Below are positions 45,551 to 54,966 of a DNA stretch of 64,000 nucleotides, one piece after another. The notes under the pieces were generated by a model. That model had not been told where the DNA came from. It saw nothing but the letters and a program-made list of their open reading frames with translations, and ran no database searches. Origin of the DNA: Virgifigura deserti (lineage in GTDB: Bacteria; Pseudomonadota; Alphaproteobacteria; Dongiales; Dongiaceae). The first letter of the stretch is position 1. Each line of letters begins with the position of its first letter. The position numbers and the translations under genes are program-made. The DNA lies in contig QOZR01000003.1 of assembly GCA_003576685.1 (NCBI GenBank), positions 248,001 through 312,000 on the forward strand, given 5' to 3'.

Positions 45551-46747
45551 ATGACGCTGATTACCGATACTGATTCGCTGCGCCAGCTCTGCAGGCGGCT
45601 GGCGACAACCGATTTCATTACGGTCGACACCGAATTCATGCGGGAGAAGACCTATTGGCCGCAGCTCTGCCTAGTCCAGCTCGCCGGGCCGGACGAGGCG
45701 GCGGCGATCGATCCGCTGGCGCCCGGGATCGATCTCCAGCCGCTCTTCGAGCTGCTCGCCGATCCGCAGGTGGTCAAGGTGTTCCACGCCGCCCGGCAGG
45801 ATATCGAGATCTTCTTCTTTCTCACCGGCGTGATTCCGGCGCCGCTGGTCGATACCCAGGTCGCGGCCATGGTCTGCGGGTTCGGCGATTCGGTCAGTTA
45901 CGAGAATCTCGCGGCCAAGCTGGCGGGCGCGCGGATCGACAAGTCCTCGCGATTCACCGACTGGTCGCATCGGCCGCTGACGCAGAAGCAGCTCGACTAC
46001 GCCCTGTCGGACGTCACTCATCTGCGGGTCGCCTATGAGAAGCTGGCGCGCCGGCTCGAAAAGACCGGGCGGACCGACTGGGTACGCGAGGAGATGAACG
46101 TCCTCACCAACCCGGCGACCTACCGGCTGGACGCACGGGAGGCGTGGCGGCGGCTCAAGGTGCGCAGCGACAAGCCGCGCTTCCTCGGGCTTCTGCGCGA
46201 GGTCACAGCCTGGCGCGAGGAAGAGGCGCAGCGCCGCGACCTGCCACGCAACCGGGTGGTGCGCGACGAGGCGCTGATCGAGATCGCCGCCCATGCGCCG
46301 ACGACCGTGGACGAGCTTGCCCGCACGCGCGGCTTTTCGCGCGGCGCGGCGGAGGGCAGCCAGGGCGCGGCGATTCTGGCGGCGGTGCGTCGCGGCCTCG
46401 ACCTGCCCCAGGCGGACCTGCCGGTGCCCGCACCGCGCCAGGAGCTTCCGTCAGGACTCGGCCCCCTCGTCGATCTGCTCCGCGTGCTGCTGAAGATGCG
46501 CTGCGAGGTCCATGGCGTGGCTCAGAAGCTGGTCGCAAATTCCGCCGATCTGGAGATGATCGCCGCGAACGACGAGGCGCCGACGCGAGCCCTCTCCGGC
46601 TGGCGCCGCGAGATCTTCGGCGCCGCCGCGCTGGACCTGAAGCATGGCCGTCTCGCGCTCACCGCGGCCGGCCGGCGCGTCGAGGTGGTGCCGATGCGAC
46701 CTGTCGAGCGCGGCAAGTCAGAGAGAGACGCATCGCTTCCGAGCTAG
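45551..46747 (+). CDS. rnd: Ribonuclease D
   Basis: 398 residues from ATG 45551. DEDD exonuclease motifs: Exo I VDTEFMREKTYWPQL, Exo II FHAARQDIEIFF, Exo III DYALSDVTHL (Tyr of the DEDDy type). An HRDC domain follows at about 205-290 (RLKVRSDKPRFLGLL, RDLPRNRVVRDEALIEIA), and a second HRDC-like region toward the C-terminus. It trims tRNA and other RNA 3' ends. Its last 55 codons are repeated as a diverged, frameshifted copy at 47787-47956, beyond a PEP-CTERM gene. Confidence 0.95.
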   Translation: MTLITDTDSLRQLCRRLATTDFITVDTEFMREKTYWPQLCLVQLAGPDEAAAIDPLAPGIDLQPLFELLADPQVVKVFHAARQDIEIFFFLTGVIPAPLVDTQVAAMVCGFGDSVSYENLAAKLAGARIDKSSRFTDWSHRPLTQKQLDYALSDVTHLRVAYEKLARRLEKTGRTDWVREEMNVLTNPATYRLDAREAWRRLKVRSDKPRFLGLLREVTAWREEEAQRRDLPRNRVVRDEALIEIAAHAPTTVDELARTRGFSRGAAEGSQGAAILAAVRRGLDLPQADLPVPAPRQELPSGLGPLVDLLRVLLKMRCEVHGVAQKLVANSADLEMIAANDEAPTRALSGWRREIFGAAALDLKHGRLALTAAGRRVEVVPMRPVERGKSERDASLPS

Positions 46748-47094
46748 CCGGGTCACCGCCCCGCCTCCCTTCTGTCCAGTCCGATCGTCGATACAGGATA
46801 GAACCCAATCTTATACCGATGCGGAACAGCCTTCTGACAAGCGGAACATCCTGAGACCGTCGACACCCCGCGAACAAATAAATACATGTCGGGGGTAACA
46901 ACCGACCAAGAACCACTCCTGACCGTTACGTCTCGATTGACCTCTGTTGGGTATCATCTATGTTGAATTCATGAATTCATGAAACTAAGGTGAGATGAAT
47001 TCGGCCGCTATATATCGAACGGAATTATGGAGAGGTGCCGTTCGATACCGTGCAACAGTCCTATTTCGCTGACCACTGAACCTTCGGAGTATAT
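46748..47094. other. 347-base non-coding region of lower GC between rnd and a PEP-CTERM gene
   Basis: No gene recognised. The first half is mixed in GC; from about 46880 it is AT-rich and holds overlapping GAATTCAT repeats (46974-46981 onward), and a 10-bp inverted repeat at 47013-47047. GGAG at about 47085 is the likely ribosome site for the gene at 47095. Base composition differs from the surroundings and marks the left part of an insert. Confidence 0.5.
47013..47047. promoter_or_regulatory. 10-bp perfect inverted repeat upstream of the second PEP-CTERM gene
   Basis: TATCGAACGG (47013-47022) and CCGTTCGATA (47038-47047), 15-base spacer, 48 bases before the start codon. Operator or leader hairpin; the binding factor is unknown. 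Confidence 0.5.
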
Positions 47095-47769
47095 ATGAAC
47101 CGGATCGCGCAACTCGCCGCAGCAATTTTCATTAGTATGTCAACACCAGCATTTGCAGGCACTATATATTCCTCGGTCGTACTTGAGGACGGCTCTCCCG
47201 CATCGATGTCGCGGGACGCTTGGGGGTTAGGATTCGTTTCAGACACTAACTCCATTCAGTTTGCTACGCCATTCACTACCCCCAACCACGAAACAGTCGC
47301 GACGTCACTCAGAGTTGCGGCACGGCTGGAATTCGGAACCAACGCTTTTGCCGTTTCACTTTTCTCGGACGATTTAGGTAAGCCAAACGAACTTCTCACG
47401 GAAGTTTTCATTCTAGATTCTCTACGAAGCGATCGAATAGGCCACATAAATAAATATTGGTTGGATATCACGCTTTCGACGGAAATTCATTTGAACTCAA
47501 GCACGCAGTATTGGATAAGCTTGAGCTCATTGCCTGGTTCAGATACATTCTTTAAATGGTTCATGCCGAACACTGACATTTCTGTAGTTCACCAGTATCG
47601 GAATACAACCATTCCTAACGGCGACTGGAAGTCGTCACAATCATACTATCCTCCTGCATTCGAAATTATTGGCGAAGCAATTATCATCCCCGAGCCAGCG
47701 AGTATTTGCATCTTTCTGCTTGGACTTGGCTTCCTCGCTACACGTCAAAAATTCGTAGCGCAGGCCTAA
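47095..47769 (+). CDS. PEP-CTERM sorting-domain protein (low GC)
   Basis: 224 residues. Signal peptide AQLAAAIFISMSTPAFAG and C-terminal IIPEPASICIFLLGLGFLAT followed by a short basic end, the PEP-CTERM layout. The central region, LSTEIHLNSSTQYWISLSSL and DTFFKWF, resembles the choice-of-anchor R type domain of surface proteins. The gene is markedly AT-richer than its neighbours and lies between rnd and a copied rnd 3' end, so it is likely acquired. GGAG six bases upstream of ATG 47095 gives the start. Confidence 0.85.
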   Translation: MNRIAQLAAAIFISMSTPAFAGTIYSSVVLEDGSPASMSRDAWGLGFVSDTNSIQFATPFTTPNHETVATSLRVAARLEFGTNAFAVSLFSDDLGKPNELLTEVFILDSLRSDRIGHINKYWLDITLSTEIHLNSSTQYWISLSSLPGSDTFFKWFMPNTDISVVHQYRNTTIPNGDWKSSQSYYPPAFEIIGEAIIIPEPASICIFLLGLGFLATRQKFVAQA

Positions 47770-47786
47770 GACTCATAAGACTCAAC

Positions 47787-47956
47787 GGAGAAGCTTTAGC
47801 GATCCTCGACGAGGCGCCGATGCCCGCCTTTTCCGGCTGGCGCGGGGAAATCTTCGGCGCCGCCACGCTGGATTTGAAGCATGGTCGCTTCGCGCTTACT
47901 ACTCCGGCCGGTGCGTCGAGGTGGTGCCGATGGAGCAAGTCGCGGCACGGGGCTGA
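47787..47956 (+). pseudogene. Diverged duplicate of the rnd 3' end
   Basis: Aligns with 46546-46715 of rnd over about 165 bases. It encodes LDEAPMPAFSGWRGEIFGAA then TLDLKHGRFALT, against NDEAPTRALSGWRREIFGAA and ALDLKHGRLALT in RNase D. One base is missing near 47908, which shifts the frame; reading past it gives RCVEVVPMEQVAARG and a stop, the natural C-terminus of another RNase D allele. No start codon or catalytic part is present. Confidence 0.82.
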
Positions 47957-47973
47957 GGGCTTTGTCGGTCCTG

Positions 47974-48789
47974 TTACGAACCGGTGATTCCACGCACCGC
48001 CCAGGCACGGGCTGTCAGATAGATGGTCCCGTCGGCCGCTACCGGCAGGGACTCGCGAAGGCGTTCCCACAAAGCGATCCGGCGCTCTTCCGAGAGGGAC
48101 ATGCAATAGCCGGGTGCGGGCCCCTGGCCGCCAAGGAACGGCGACCAATAATCCTCGAAATTCCTGAACACCGTGTGCACGTCGAGGGCGCACGTCTCCA
48201 CCTCGCGCTGGCCTGCGCCCTCGAAGAGATCGGCTAGTGGCTCCGGCCGGCAGATCGGAAACCGCCGGCCTTTATCCAAGTCAGATGCCGCAGGATCAAG
48301 CGCGGCGGCCGCGTCCCAGAAACGCCGCATCATTTGCATCGCTCGGGCATAATCCCAGACATAGACCGCCACCGTGCCGCCGGCCCGGGTAGCGCGCCGC
48401 ATCTTCGCAACGGCCCTGGCCGGATCCGAGACGAAGTTCAGCACCAACCCCGCGACGGCGCAGTCGAATGCCGCATCTGGCACCGGAAGAGCCTGCGCAT
48501 CGCCGACGCGCCATTCGACCCGCGCATCGGAGACCTGGCTTCACGCATAGGAGAGAAAGCCTTCGGAAGGATCGACCCCGGTCAATCGGCGCGGCACCGC
48601 GCGCTCCAGAATCGTCTCGCTCAGCGCGCCGATACCGCACCCCACATCGAGCCACTCTCGATCCGGCGGCAGGTTGAGCCACGCAACGAACTCGCGCGCA
48701 ACCAGTCGGCTCCATCGCCCGACATAGGATTCATAAGCCTTGCCGCTCGCCCAGACGTCCTTGCGTTCGGATGCGGCCATGTCGGCCAT
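47974..48789 (-). pseudogene. Class I SAM-dependent methyltransferase with one in-frame TGA
   Basis: A single frame from ATG 48789 encodes YVGRWSRLVAREFVAWL, WLDVGCGIGALSETIL (SAM motif I), GVDPSEGFLSYA, then TGA (48541-48543), SQVSDARVEWRVGDAQALPV, AVAGLVLNFVSDPARAVAKM and a C-terminal domain. No frameshift is needed. Homologues usually have Arg (CGA) where TGA stands, so a single C-to-T change explains it. It is a recently broken gene, or a sequencing error. It lies just downstream, on the opposite strand, of the rnd duplicate. Confidence 0.82.
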
Positions 48790-48908
48790 CCCGTTCCTGC
48801 CCCCCAAATGGGGCACCTCGCTGGCCGGGCGCGATTATACCACTTGCTGTGCAGGTCTTGGAGAAACAGAAGAATTCAGGAGAACGCAGCGAGTGACGGA
48901 GCCGTGCT

Positions 48909-50417
48909 CTATCTCTCGCCGACCTTTGGGCTCCGATTCAGGGCGCGGCCGAGGGCTTCGAGCCGACGTTGGACCGCCTCGCCCAGCATCACCTCTTCCC
49001 CTTCGGGCAGCAGCAGCGTCACCGAGTCCTCGGCGAGCGTCAGGCCGGTGCGCCGCATCAGCTCCGGCGTCGCGCCGCTCAGGGAAAAAGCGAGCCGCAG
49101 CGCCGAGCCCATTATGATCGCGCGACGCCGGGCATCATCGCTTAGCAGGGCCCGCGCCGGCTGCATCTCGGGCGCATCCGCATTGCCGCCATAGCGGATC
49201 GCGATGGTGAAGGCCGCGGCGGCACGGTCGAAGTGATCGATGCCGGAGACCGGCAGCCGGAGAATGCGCATATAGGCCTGCTGTGCGCGATAATCGGGAT
49301 GCTCGCGCCAGGCGATGTCGCTGAGCTGGCAGATCGCCAGCCGCAGGCGGCGCTCCGCCGGCCCGTCCTGCGGGAACAGCGGCTCGATCCAGTCCTGCAG
49401 AAGCGGGCCGGGCGCGCCGAAGCGGCTTTCCGTCGCGGCGATCTCGGCGCAGGCCGTGAGCAAGGGATCCTGATCCTGCTCATCGGCCGGAATCTGACTG
49501 AACAGATGCCCTTCGCGCAGCCCATAGGCGGAGAAGACGATCCGCTCCGGCCTCACCCGCCGCAGCAATCGCTCGAGCAGCAGCGCAGCGAACGGCAGAG
49601 TCTCGACACGGCGTCGCGACAGCCCTGCGATCGAAGCCAGGGAGCGCTTGCCCAGACGGCCGATCACCCGGGCCAGATCCTCGGCCTGCCGACGGGGGAT
49701 GGCGTAGTGATGGATGACATGAAGCGGATATTTGGTCTGCTCCATATGGATGCGAGCCAGGGTTCGCCAAGCCCCGCCCACTGGGTAGAAGGTTCGGCCG
49801 CGAAGATCCGTCAGCCATGGCACGCGATCGAGCTGCGCATCAATGGCGGCGCGCGCCACCTCGCGGTCGCCCAACGCCGCCTCCTTCAGCCGCAATGGCC
49901 CGAGCGGCAGCGTGATGTGGCTGCCCACCACGCCTCCGGGAGCACCCTTCTCGAGCGCGACCAGCTCCAGGCTGGCGCCGCCGAGGTCGCCCATCAGCCC
50001 GTCGGCGTCTGGAATCCCCGCGACCACGCCGAGCGCCGACAGCCGCGCCTCGTCCTCGCCCGAAATGACTCGCACCGGAACGCCGCAGCGGCGCTCCACC
50101 TCGGCCACGAACTCGGCACCGTTCGCCGCGTCGCGGACGGCCGCCGTGGCGAGGAGATCGAGCCGCCGGACCCCCATCGTCTGGGCCAGGCGGACGAAGC
50201 GAACGAGATTGGGCAACGCCAGCGCCGCGCCGGCATCGTTCAGTCGTCCCGTCGCGTCGATCCCGCGCCCGAGGCCGCACAGCACCTTCTCGTTAAACAC
50301 CGGAAGCGGCGAGCGCGACGGGCGGTCGAACACGACCAGGCGGATGGAGTTGGAGCCGATATCGACCACCGCGACTCGGGTGGCCTCCTGATCCTGCGGT
50401 CCGCCCTGTGGGGCCAT
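48909..50417 (-). CDS. ppx: Exopolyphosphatase (Ppx/GppA family)
   Basis: 502 residues from ATG 50417; TTG 50429 is possible. ASKHA fold with VAVVDIGSNSIRLVVFD, LLATAAVRDAANGAEF, VISGEDEARLSALG and LMGDLGGASLELV. A C-terminal HD-like helical domain of about 190 residues follows. It releases phosphate from polyphosphate ends, or acts on pppGpp. It directly follows ppk (12-base gap), a classic ppk-ppx pair. Confidence 0.95.
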   Translation of the reverse strand: MAPQGGPQDQEATRVAVVDIGSNSIRLVVFDRPSRSPLPVFNEKVLCGLGRGIDATGRLNDAGAALALPNLVRFVRLAQTMGVRRLDLLATAAVRDAANGAEFVAEVERRCGVPVRVISGEDEARLSALGVVAGIPDADGLMGDLGGASLELVALEKGAPGGVVGSHITLPLGPLRLKEAALGDREVARAAIDAQLDRVPWLTDLRGRTFYPVGGAWRTLARIHMEQTKYPLHVIHHYAIPRRQAEDLARVIGRLGKRSLASIAGLSRRRVETLPFAALLLERLLRRVRPERIVFSAYGLREGHLFSQIPADEQDQDPLLTACAEIAATESRFGAPGPLLQDWIEPLFPQDGPAERRLRLAICQLSDIAWREHPDYRAQQAYMRILRLPVSGIDHFDRAAAAFTIAIRYGGNADAPEMQPARALLSDDARRRAIIMGSALRLAFSLSGATPELMRRTGLTLAEDSVTLLLPEGEEVMLGEAVQRRLEALGRALNRSPKVGER

Positions 50418-50429
50418 GCCCGATTCCAA

Positions 50430-52691
50430 TTAGGCTTTCTTGAGAAACAGGTGCGGTGCCTGCTTCGCCTGCCTGATGGCGCTGCCGCGCCCGGACAGGC
50501 TGGGATTGGTCATGAAGAAGTTATGGGCGGAGAAGCCCGTCTCCCCGCCCCGCAGGCGCGTGTACCGGCCACCAGAGCCGAGGATCCAGCTCTGCACGTC
50601 GTCTTTCAAATTGGCGACCATGATCTGATCGAGGACCTGCTGATGCACTGTCGGGTTCTCGATCGGCACGAGAGTCTCGACACGACGATCGAAGTTGCGC
50701 GGCATCCAATCCGCAGAGGAGATATAAACCTTGGCGCTCCGTGACGGCAAGCGGTGACCGGCACCGAAGCAGATGATTCGCGAATGCTCGAGAAAGCGGC
50801 CGATGATGCTCTTCACCCGGATGTTCTCCGACAGGCCCGGCACGCCGGGGCGCAGGCAGCAGATGCCGCGGATCACCAGATTGATCACGACTCCCGCCTG
50901 GGAGGCCCGGTAGAGCGCCTCGATCAGTTCCGGATCGACGAGCGAATTCAGCTTAACCCAGATCGTACCCGGCCGGCCGGCCGCGACATGGGCGATCTCG
51001 TCTTCGATCAGCTCCAGGATCTTGGGCCGCAGCGTGAGGGGCGCGATCGCGATCTTCTCCATCCGCTCCGGCTGGGCCGAACCGGTCATGTAATTGAACA
51101 GCCGCGCCGCGTCGTGGCACAGCCCGGGATCGCAAGTGAAGAAGGACAGGTCGGTATAGATCTTCGCGTTGACCGGGTGATAATTGCCGGTGCCGAAATG
51201 GACATAAGTGCGCAAGGCGCCACCTTCGCGGCGCACCACCATCGACACCTTGGCGTGGGTCTTTAGCTCCAGGAAGCCGTAGGCCACCTGGACGCCCGCG
51301 CGCTCAAGATCGCGCGCCCAGCGAATGTTCGCCTCCTCGTCGAACCGCGCCTTCAGCTCGACCAAGGCGGTCACCGACTTGCCCGCCTCGGCCGCCTCGA
51401 TCAGCGCCTTCACGACCGGCGAGTCGTCGGTCGTCCGGTAGAGCGTCTGCTTGATGGCGACGACCGACGGGTCGCGCGCCGCCTGGCGGACGAACTGCAC
51501 CACCACGTCGAAGCTCTCATAGGGATGATGGACGATAATGTCCTTCTGGCGGATTGCCGCGAAGCAATCGCCGCCCATGTCGCGAATCCGTTCGGGAAAC
51601 CGGGCGTTGTAGGGCTGAAACTTCAGGTCCGGCCGCTCGTCGATGATCAGCTTCGACGTGCTGGCGAGGCCCAGCAGCCCGTCGAGCACGAAGACGTCGC
51701 TCTCTGGCACGGCAAGCTCGTCGGTGACGAAGGCCAGCAGGTCCTCCGGCATCGCGGCATTCACCTTCAGGCGAATGACATTGCCGCGCCGACGCCGCTT
51801 CAGGGCGCTCTCGAACAGGCGAATCAGATCCTCCGCCTCCTCCTCGATCTCCATCTCGCTGTCGCGGATGAGGCGGAAATAGCCCATGCCCGCGACGTCG
51901 AGCCCCGGGAACAAGCGGTCGAGATAGAGGCCGACCAGTTCCTCGAGCGGCAGGAACCGCACGGCGTCGCCCGGCAGACGGATAAACCGCGGCAACTGGC
52001 TGGGCAGCGGCAGCAGCGCGCGCAGGCGCCGTGTCTCGGTGCGGCTGCGCAGGTCGAGCACCAGCGAGAAGCCGAGATTCGGGATGAAGGGAAAGGGATG
52101 GGCCGGATCGACCGCCATCGGCGTCAGCACCGGGAAGATCTCGTCGATGAAGAAGGCGTCGAGCCATTGCCGCTCGGCTTCGGTTACCTCCGCGGGGTCG
52201 ATCACCGCGATGCCTGCCTCCCGCATCTCCTCGCGCAGCCGGCGCCAGCAGGCCTGCTGGCGCTGCATCAGCTCGCTGCTCTGGCTGTTGATCGCGACGA
52301 GCTGCTGTGCCGGCGTCAACCCGTCCTGGCTCGCGGTGACGACGCCGGCGGAGACCTGCCCCCTCAGGCCGGCAACGCGCACCATGTAGAACTCGTCCAG
52401 GTTATTGGCCGAGATCGACAGGAAGCGGAGCCGTTCGAGCAGCGGATGAGCCGCGTTGTCGGCCTCTTCGAGGACCCGCTCGTTGAAGGCGAGCCAGGAA
52501 AGCTCGCGATTGATGAATCGCGTTCCCTTCGCCAGCTCGCCCTTTTCCGGCTCGAGCACCGGCCGTTCGCTGATCCGCGCATCGCTCACCGACTTCTCCG
52601 CTCCGACCATAAGCTCCTCGGGCTCAAATTCCTCGGGCATGTTCCCGGACGGCGGCGGCGCGACGGCATCCGCGTCATCAAAGGGCCGCAA
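50430..52691 (-). CDS. ppk: Polyphosphate kinase 1
   Basis: 753 residues. [19 protein letters not shown] opens domain N; the autophosphorylated His is in [17 protein letters not shown], and the second catalytic His is in [37 protein letters not shown] is near the end. It makes polyphosphate from ATP reversibly. Start TTG 52691 has AGAGGA upstream; ATG 52640 is an alternative. Its first 50 residues are acidic and unconserved. Confidence 0.96.
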   Translation of the reverse strand: MRPFDDADAVAPPPSGNMPEEFEPEELMVGAEKSVSDARISERPVLEPEKGELAKGTRFINRELSWLAFNERVLEEADNAAHPLLERLRFLSISANNLDEFYMVRVAGLRGQVSAGVVTASQDGLTPAQQLVAINSQSSELMQRQQACWRRLREEMREAGIAVIDPAEVTEAERQWLDAFFIDEIFPVLTPMAVDPAHPFPFIPNLGFSLVLDLRSRTETRRLRALLPLPSQLPRFIRLPGDAVRFLPLEELVGLYLDRLFPGLDVAGMGYFRLIRDSEMEIEEEAEDLIRLFESALKRRRRGNVIRLKVNAAMPEDLLAFVTDELAVPESDVFVLDGLLGLASTSKLIIDERPDLKFQPYNARFPERIRDMGGDCFAAIRQKDIIVHHPYESFDVVVQFVRQAARDPSVVAIKQTLYRTTDDSPVVKALIEAAEAGKSVTALVELKARFDEEANIRWARDLERAGVQVAYGFLELKTHAKVSMVVRREGGALRTYVHFGTGNYHPVNAKIYTDLSFFTCDPGLCHDAARLFNYMTGSAQPERMEKIAIAPLTLRPKILELIEDEIAHVAAGRPGTIWVKLNSLVDPELIEALYRASQAGVVINLVIRGICCLRPGVPGLSENIRVKSIIGRFLEHSRIICFGAGHRLPSRSAKVYISSADWMPRNFDRRVETLVPIENPTVHQQVLDQIMVANLKDDVQSWILGSGGRYTRLRGGETGFSAHNFFMTNPSLSGRGSAIRQAKQAPHLFLKKA

Positions 52692-52795
52692 AATCTTATA
52701 TCCTCTTGGTTAACTTGTCATGACGGGCTGGTTCACCGCAGTTCCAATGCTGAAACCGGCTCGCTTCGACGAACACCCGACCATAAGGAACCCCG

Positions 52796-53308
52796 ATGCG
52801 ATCGCTCTTCATCCTGCGGCATGCGAAATCGAGCTGGGACGACCCGCGGCTTGCCGACTTCGACCGTCCTCTGGCGCCGCGCGGCCGACGTGCGGCCGCG
52901 GCGATGGGCGCCTATCTGCGAACTGAGGGGGTGACCCCGGATCTTGCCCTCTGCTCCACTGCGCGGCGGGCGCGCGAGACCTTCGCCTTCGTCTCGGCCG
53001 AGAGCGAAGGCGACGTTCCCGTGCGCTTCCTGCGGGAGCTGTATGCGGCAAGCCCGGGCGATCTGCTGCACCAGATCGGGCAGATTCCGGACAGCGTACG
53101 CCGGCTGCTTCTCATCGGGCACAACCCGGCTGTCGGGCAACTTGCAATCGCGCTGGCCAGCGGTGGAGATGCCGACGCCCTCAAGGGGCTGCGCGCGAAA
53201 TACCCGACCGGCGCGCTCACGATGTTGACGTTCGACGCCGGGGGATGGGCCGATATAACCGCAGGCGGGCGGCTGGAGCGATTCGTCCGACCGGCGGACC
53301 TGGCGTGA
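52796..53308 (+). CDS. sixA: SixA-type phosphohistidine phosphatase
   Basis: 170 residues of the histidine phosphatase superfamily. RHG motif: LFILRHAKSSWDDPRLADFD, with the second His in LLLIGHNPAVGQLAIAL. The size is right for SixA, which removes phosphate from phosphohistidine in signalling or PTS proteins. AAGGA lies before ATG 52796. It is divergent from ppk and convergent with the CYTH-CHAD gene. Confidence 0.9.
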   Translation: MRSLFILRHAKSSWDDPRLADFDRPLAPRGRRAAAAMGAYLRTEGVTPDLALCSTARRARETFAFVSAESEGDVPVRFLRELYAASPGDLLHQIGQIPDSVRRLLLIGHNPAVGQLAIALASGGDADALKGLRAKYPTGALTMLTFDAGGWADITAGGRLERFVRPADLA

Positions 53309-53324
53309 CCGGCGGCGCGGCCGG

Positions 53325-54869
53325 TCAGCCCTTCCAGAACGGCTTACAGTCACGGAAATCCTCCCACACCGCGCCGACCTTTGCGAGATCATGCTCGGTT
53401 CGGGCCGCCTGCCAGCCTAGCACGACGCCCATCGCCTTTCCGACGTCCTCCCCTCGCCCCAGCCTTTCCTCGATCCGTGCAAGGAGGGCACGCGTCACCA
53501 CCGCGTCGTTCAGCGTGCCCAGCCGGTCCTGGATCTCGGCGAGCGCAGCAAGATACCGCCGGCTCGCCTTACGCGGATACAGGCTGCGGAAGAACTCGGC
53601 GACATAGCGCATCTTCTTGCCGAGCAGCCGCAGCCGGTGCAGGTCCGGCTCGTCGAGGGTCGCGTGCTTGCCGCCCAGCTTGTGCAGCCGCTTATGGCGG
53701 CGCGCCAGGACGTCCTGGGCGAACAGCGTCACCGCTTGCTCTGGCCGCACTGCGTCCGGCGTGCCATCCGCCCGCCGCGCCCAATCGCCCGAATCGAGCC
53801 AGAGCTCGAGGGTGAGCAGAAGCCTAGTGTAGCGGTCCCCCGCCAGGGCGGCGCGCGCCGTCCCATGTGCTGTCTCACGCAGCGCCTGCGCCGCGCCCAC
53901 TACACCCGCCAAGCCCGGCTCGTCCGGCAGCCGCATCCGCAGCGGCGTCAGCGTCTGCTCGACGAACACGTCCCAGTCCCGCGCCGCGCCAAGCTGCCGC
54001 TGCAACCAGCGCAGATCGTGCCCCAGCGTCGCATGGGCCTCGGGGGCGAGAAGCGGTTTATAGGCCCCGATCAGCGCACGCATCCGGCGCACCGCGACGC
54101 GCATCTGGTGAACGCCCTCCGACTCCTGCCCGTCGAGCGCGCAGGCCTCGTTCGCGCGCAGCTGGGCGAGACAGTTCCGTGCAATTGCCGTGAAGGCGGT
54201 CGCAGCGGTCATTTCCGGATCGAGCAGCACCGGGCGGGCGCGCTCGGCCCGCGGCGGCGTATCGGTCAGGAGACCGTAGCCCCGCGCCGCCTTCGTCCGC
54301 TGCTCCAGCGCCAGCGGCACGCTGCCGTTGAGCGCGAGCGCCAACTCGAAGAGCCGCCGCGGGTTTCCGGACCGCAGCTCCAGTTCCGCCTCACAGATTG
54401 GCAACGCGCGGTCGGCCCCCTTGATCTCGCCGAGATCGAGGGCGAACTCGATGTCGCTGTCGAACAGCTGAAGCTGTCGGACGCTACGATCGAACTCCGT
54501 CACGAATACGGGGGCGATCGTCCCGGGAATGCCATTGCCGTCGAAGAAGGCCTGCAGCGTCTCGTCGTCGATGCAGGCGAATTCAGGCCTGTCGCCGGAG
54601 ATCTCGCATTCGAGCTCCCTATGCACCTGCAGGCCGTTGCCCTGCCCCTTCGGCAGCTTCAGGGTCTGGATGCGGCGTCGGCCCATATGGCGGACCCGGA
54701 GCGCCATGGCGTTCCTCGCCAGCATGAGGTCGGGCGTGTCGAAATAGACGCTGGTCAGGTGGTGGGTCACGGCGCGGCGACGGGCGAGCGAACGCAGCAG
54801 CGGATTACGTTTCAGCTCCGCGACCCGATCCGGGGGGACCCTCAGCTTGAGTTCGATCTCGTCCGGCAT
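53325..54869 (-). CDS. CYTH-CHAD domain protein (inorganic triphosphatase type)
   Basis: 514 residues. The N-terminal CYTH domain begins with the ExExK signature MPDEIELKLRVP and runs to about 200; it has acidic and basic pairs lining the tunnel (IQTLKLPKGQ, FVTEFDRSVRQL, FALDLGEIKG). The C-terminal CHAD domain (about 225-510) is all-helical, rich in Arg and His (VHQMRVAVRRMRALIGAY, LRLLGKKMRYVAEFFRSLYP) and binds polyphosphate. E. coli YgiF of this layout cleaves tripolyphosphate. It belongs with the ppk-ppx-sixA group. Confidence 0.92.
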   Translation of the reverse strand: MPDEIELKLRVPPDRVAELKRNPLLRSLARRRAVTHHLTSVYFDTPDLMLARNAMALRVRHMGRRRIQTLKLPKGQGNGLQVHRELECEISGDRPEFACIDDETLQAFFDGNGIPGTIAPVFVTEFDRSVRQLQLFDSDIEFALDLGEIKGADRALPICEAELELRSGNPRRLFELALALNGSVPLALEQRTKAARGYGLLTDTPPRAERARPVLLDPEMTAATAFTAIARNCLAQLRANEACALDGQESEGVHQMRVAVRRMRALIGAYKPLLAPEAHATLGHDLRWLQRQLGAARDWDVFVEQTLTPLRMRLPDEPGLAGVVGAAQALRETAHGTARAALAGDRYTRLLLTLELWLDSGDWARRADGTPDAVRPEQAVTLFAQDVLARRHKRLHKLGGKHATLDEPDLHRLRLLGKKMRYVAEFFRSLYPRKASRRYLAALAEIQDRLGTLNDAVVTRALLARIEERLGRGEDVGKAMGVVLGWQAARTEHDLAKVGAVWEDFRDCKPFWKG

Positions 54870-54966
54870 GCGCCCTGCCCAAAAATCGGGGCAGTGACTA
54901 TAGGGCGGACGCGATCCAGTTGTATGACGGTTTCATGAAATCTTTCGGGCGGACGGCGGAGCCATA

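Noticed and set aside
48541-48543. TGA as a selenocysteine codon in the methyltransferase
   Set aside because: No selenoprotein family fits, the place usually holds Arg, and no SECIS-like hairpin was evident after the codon.
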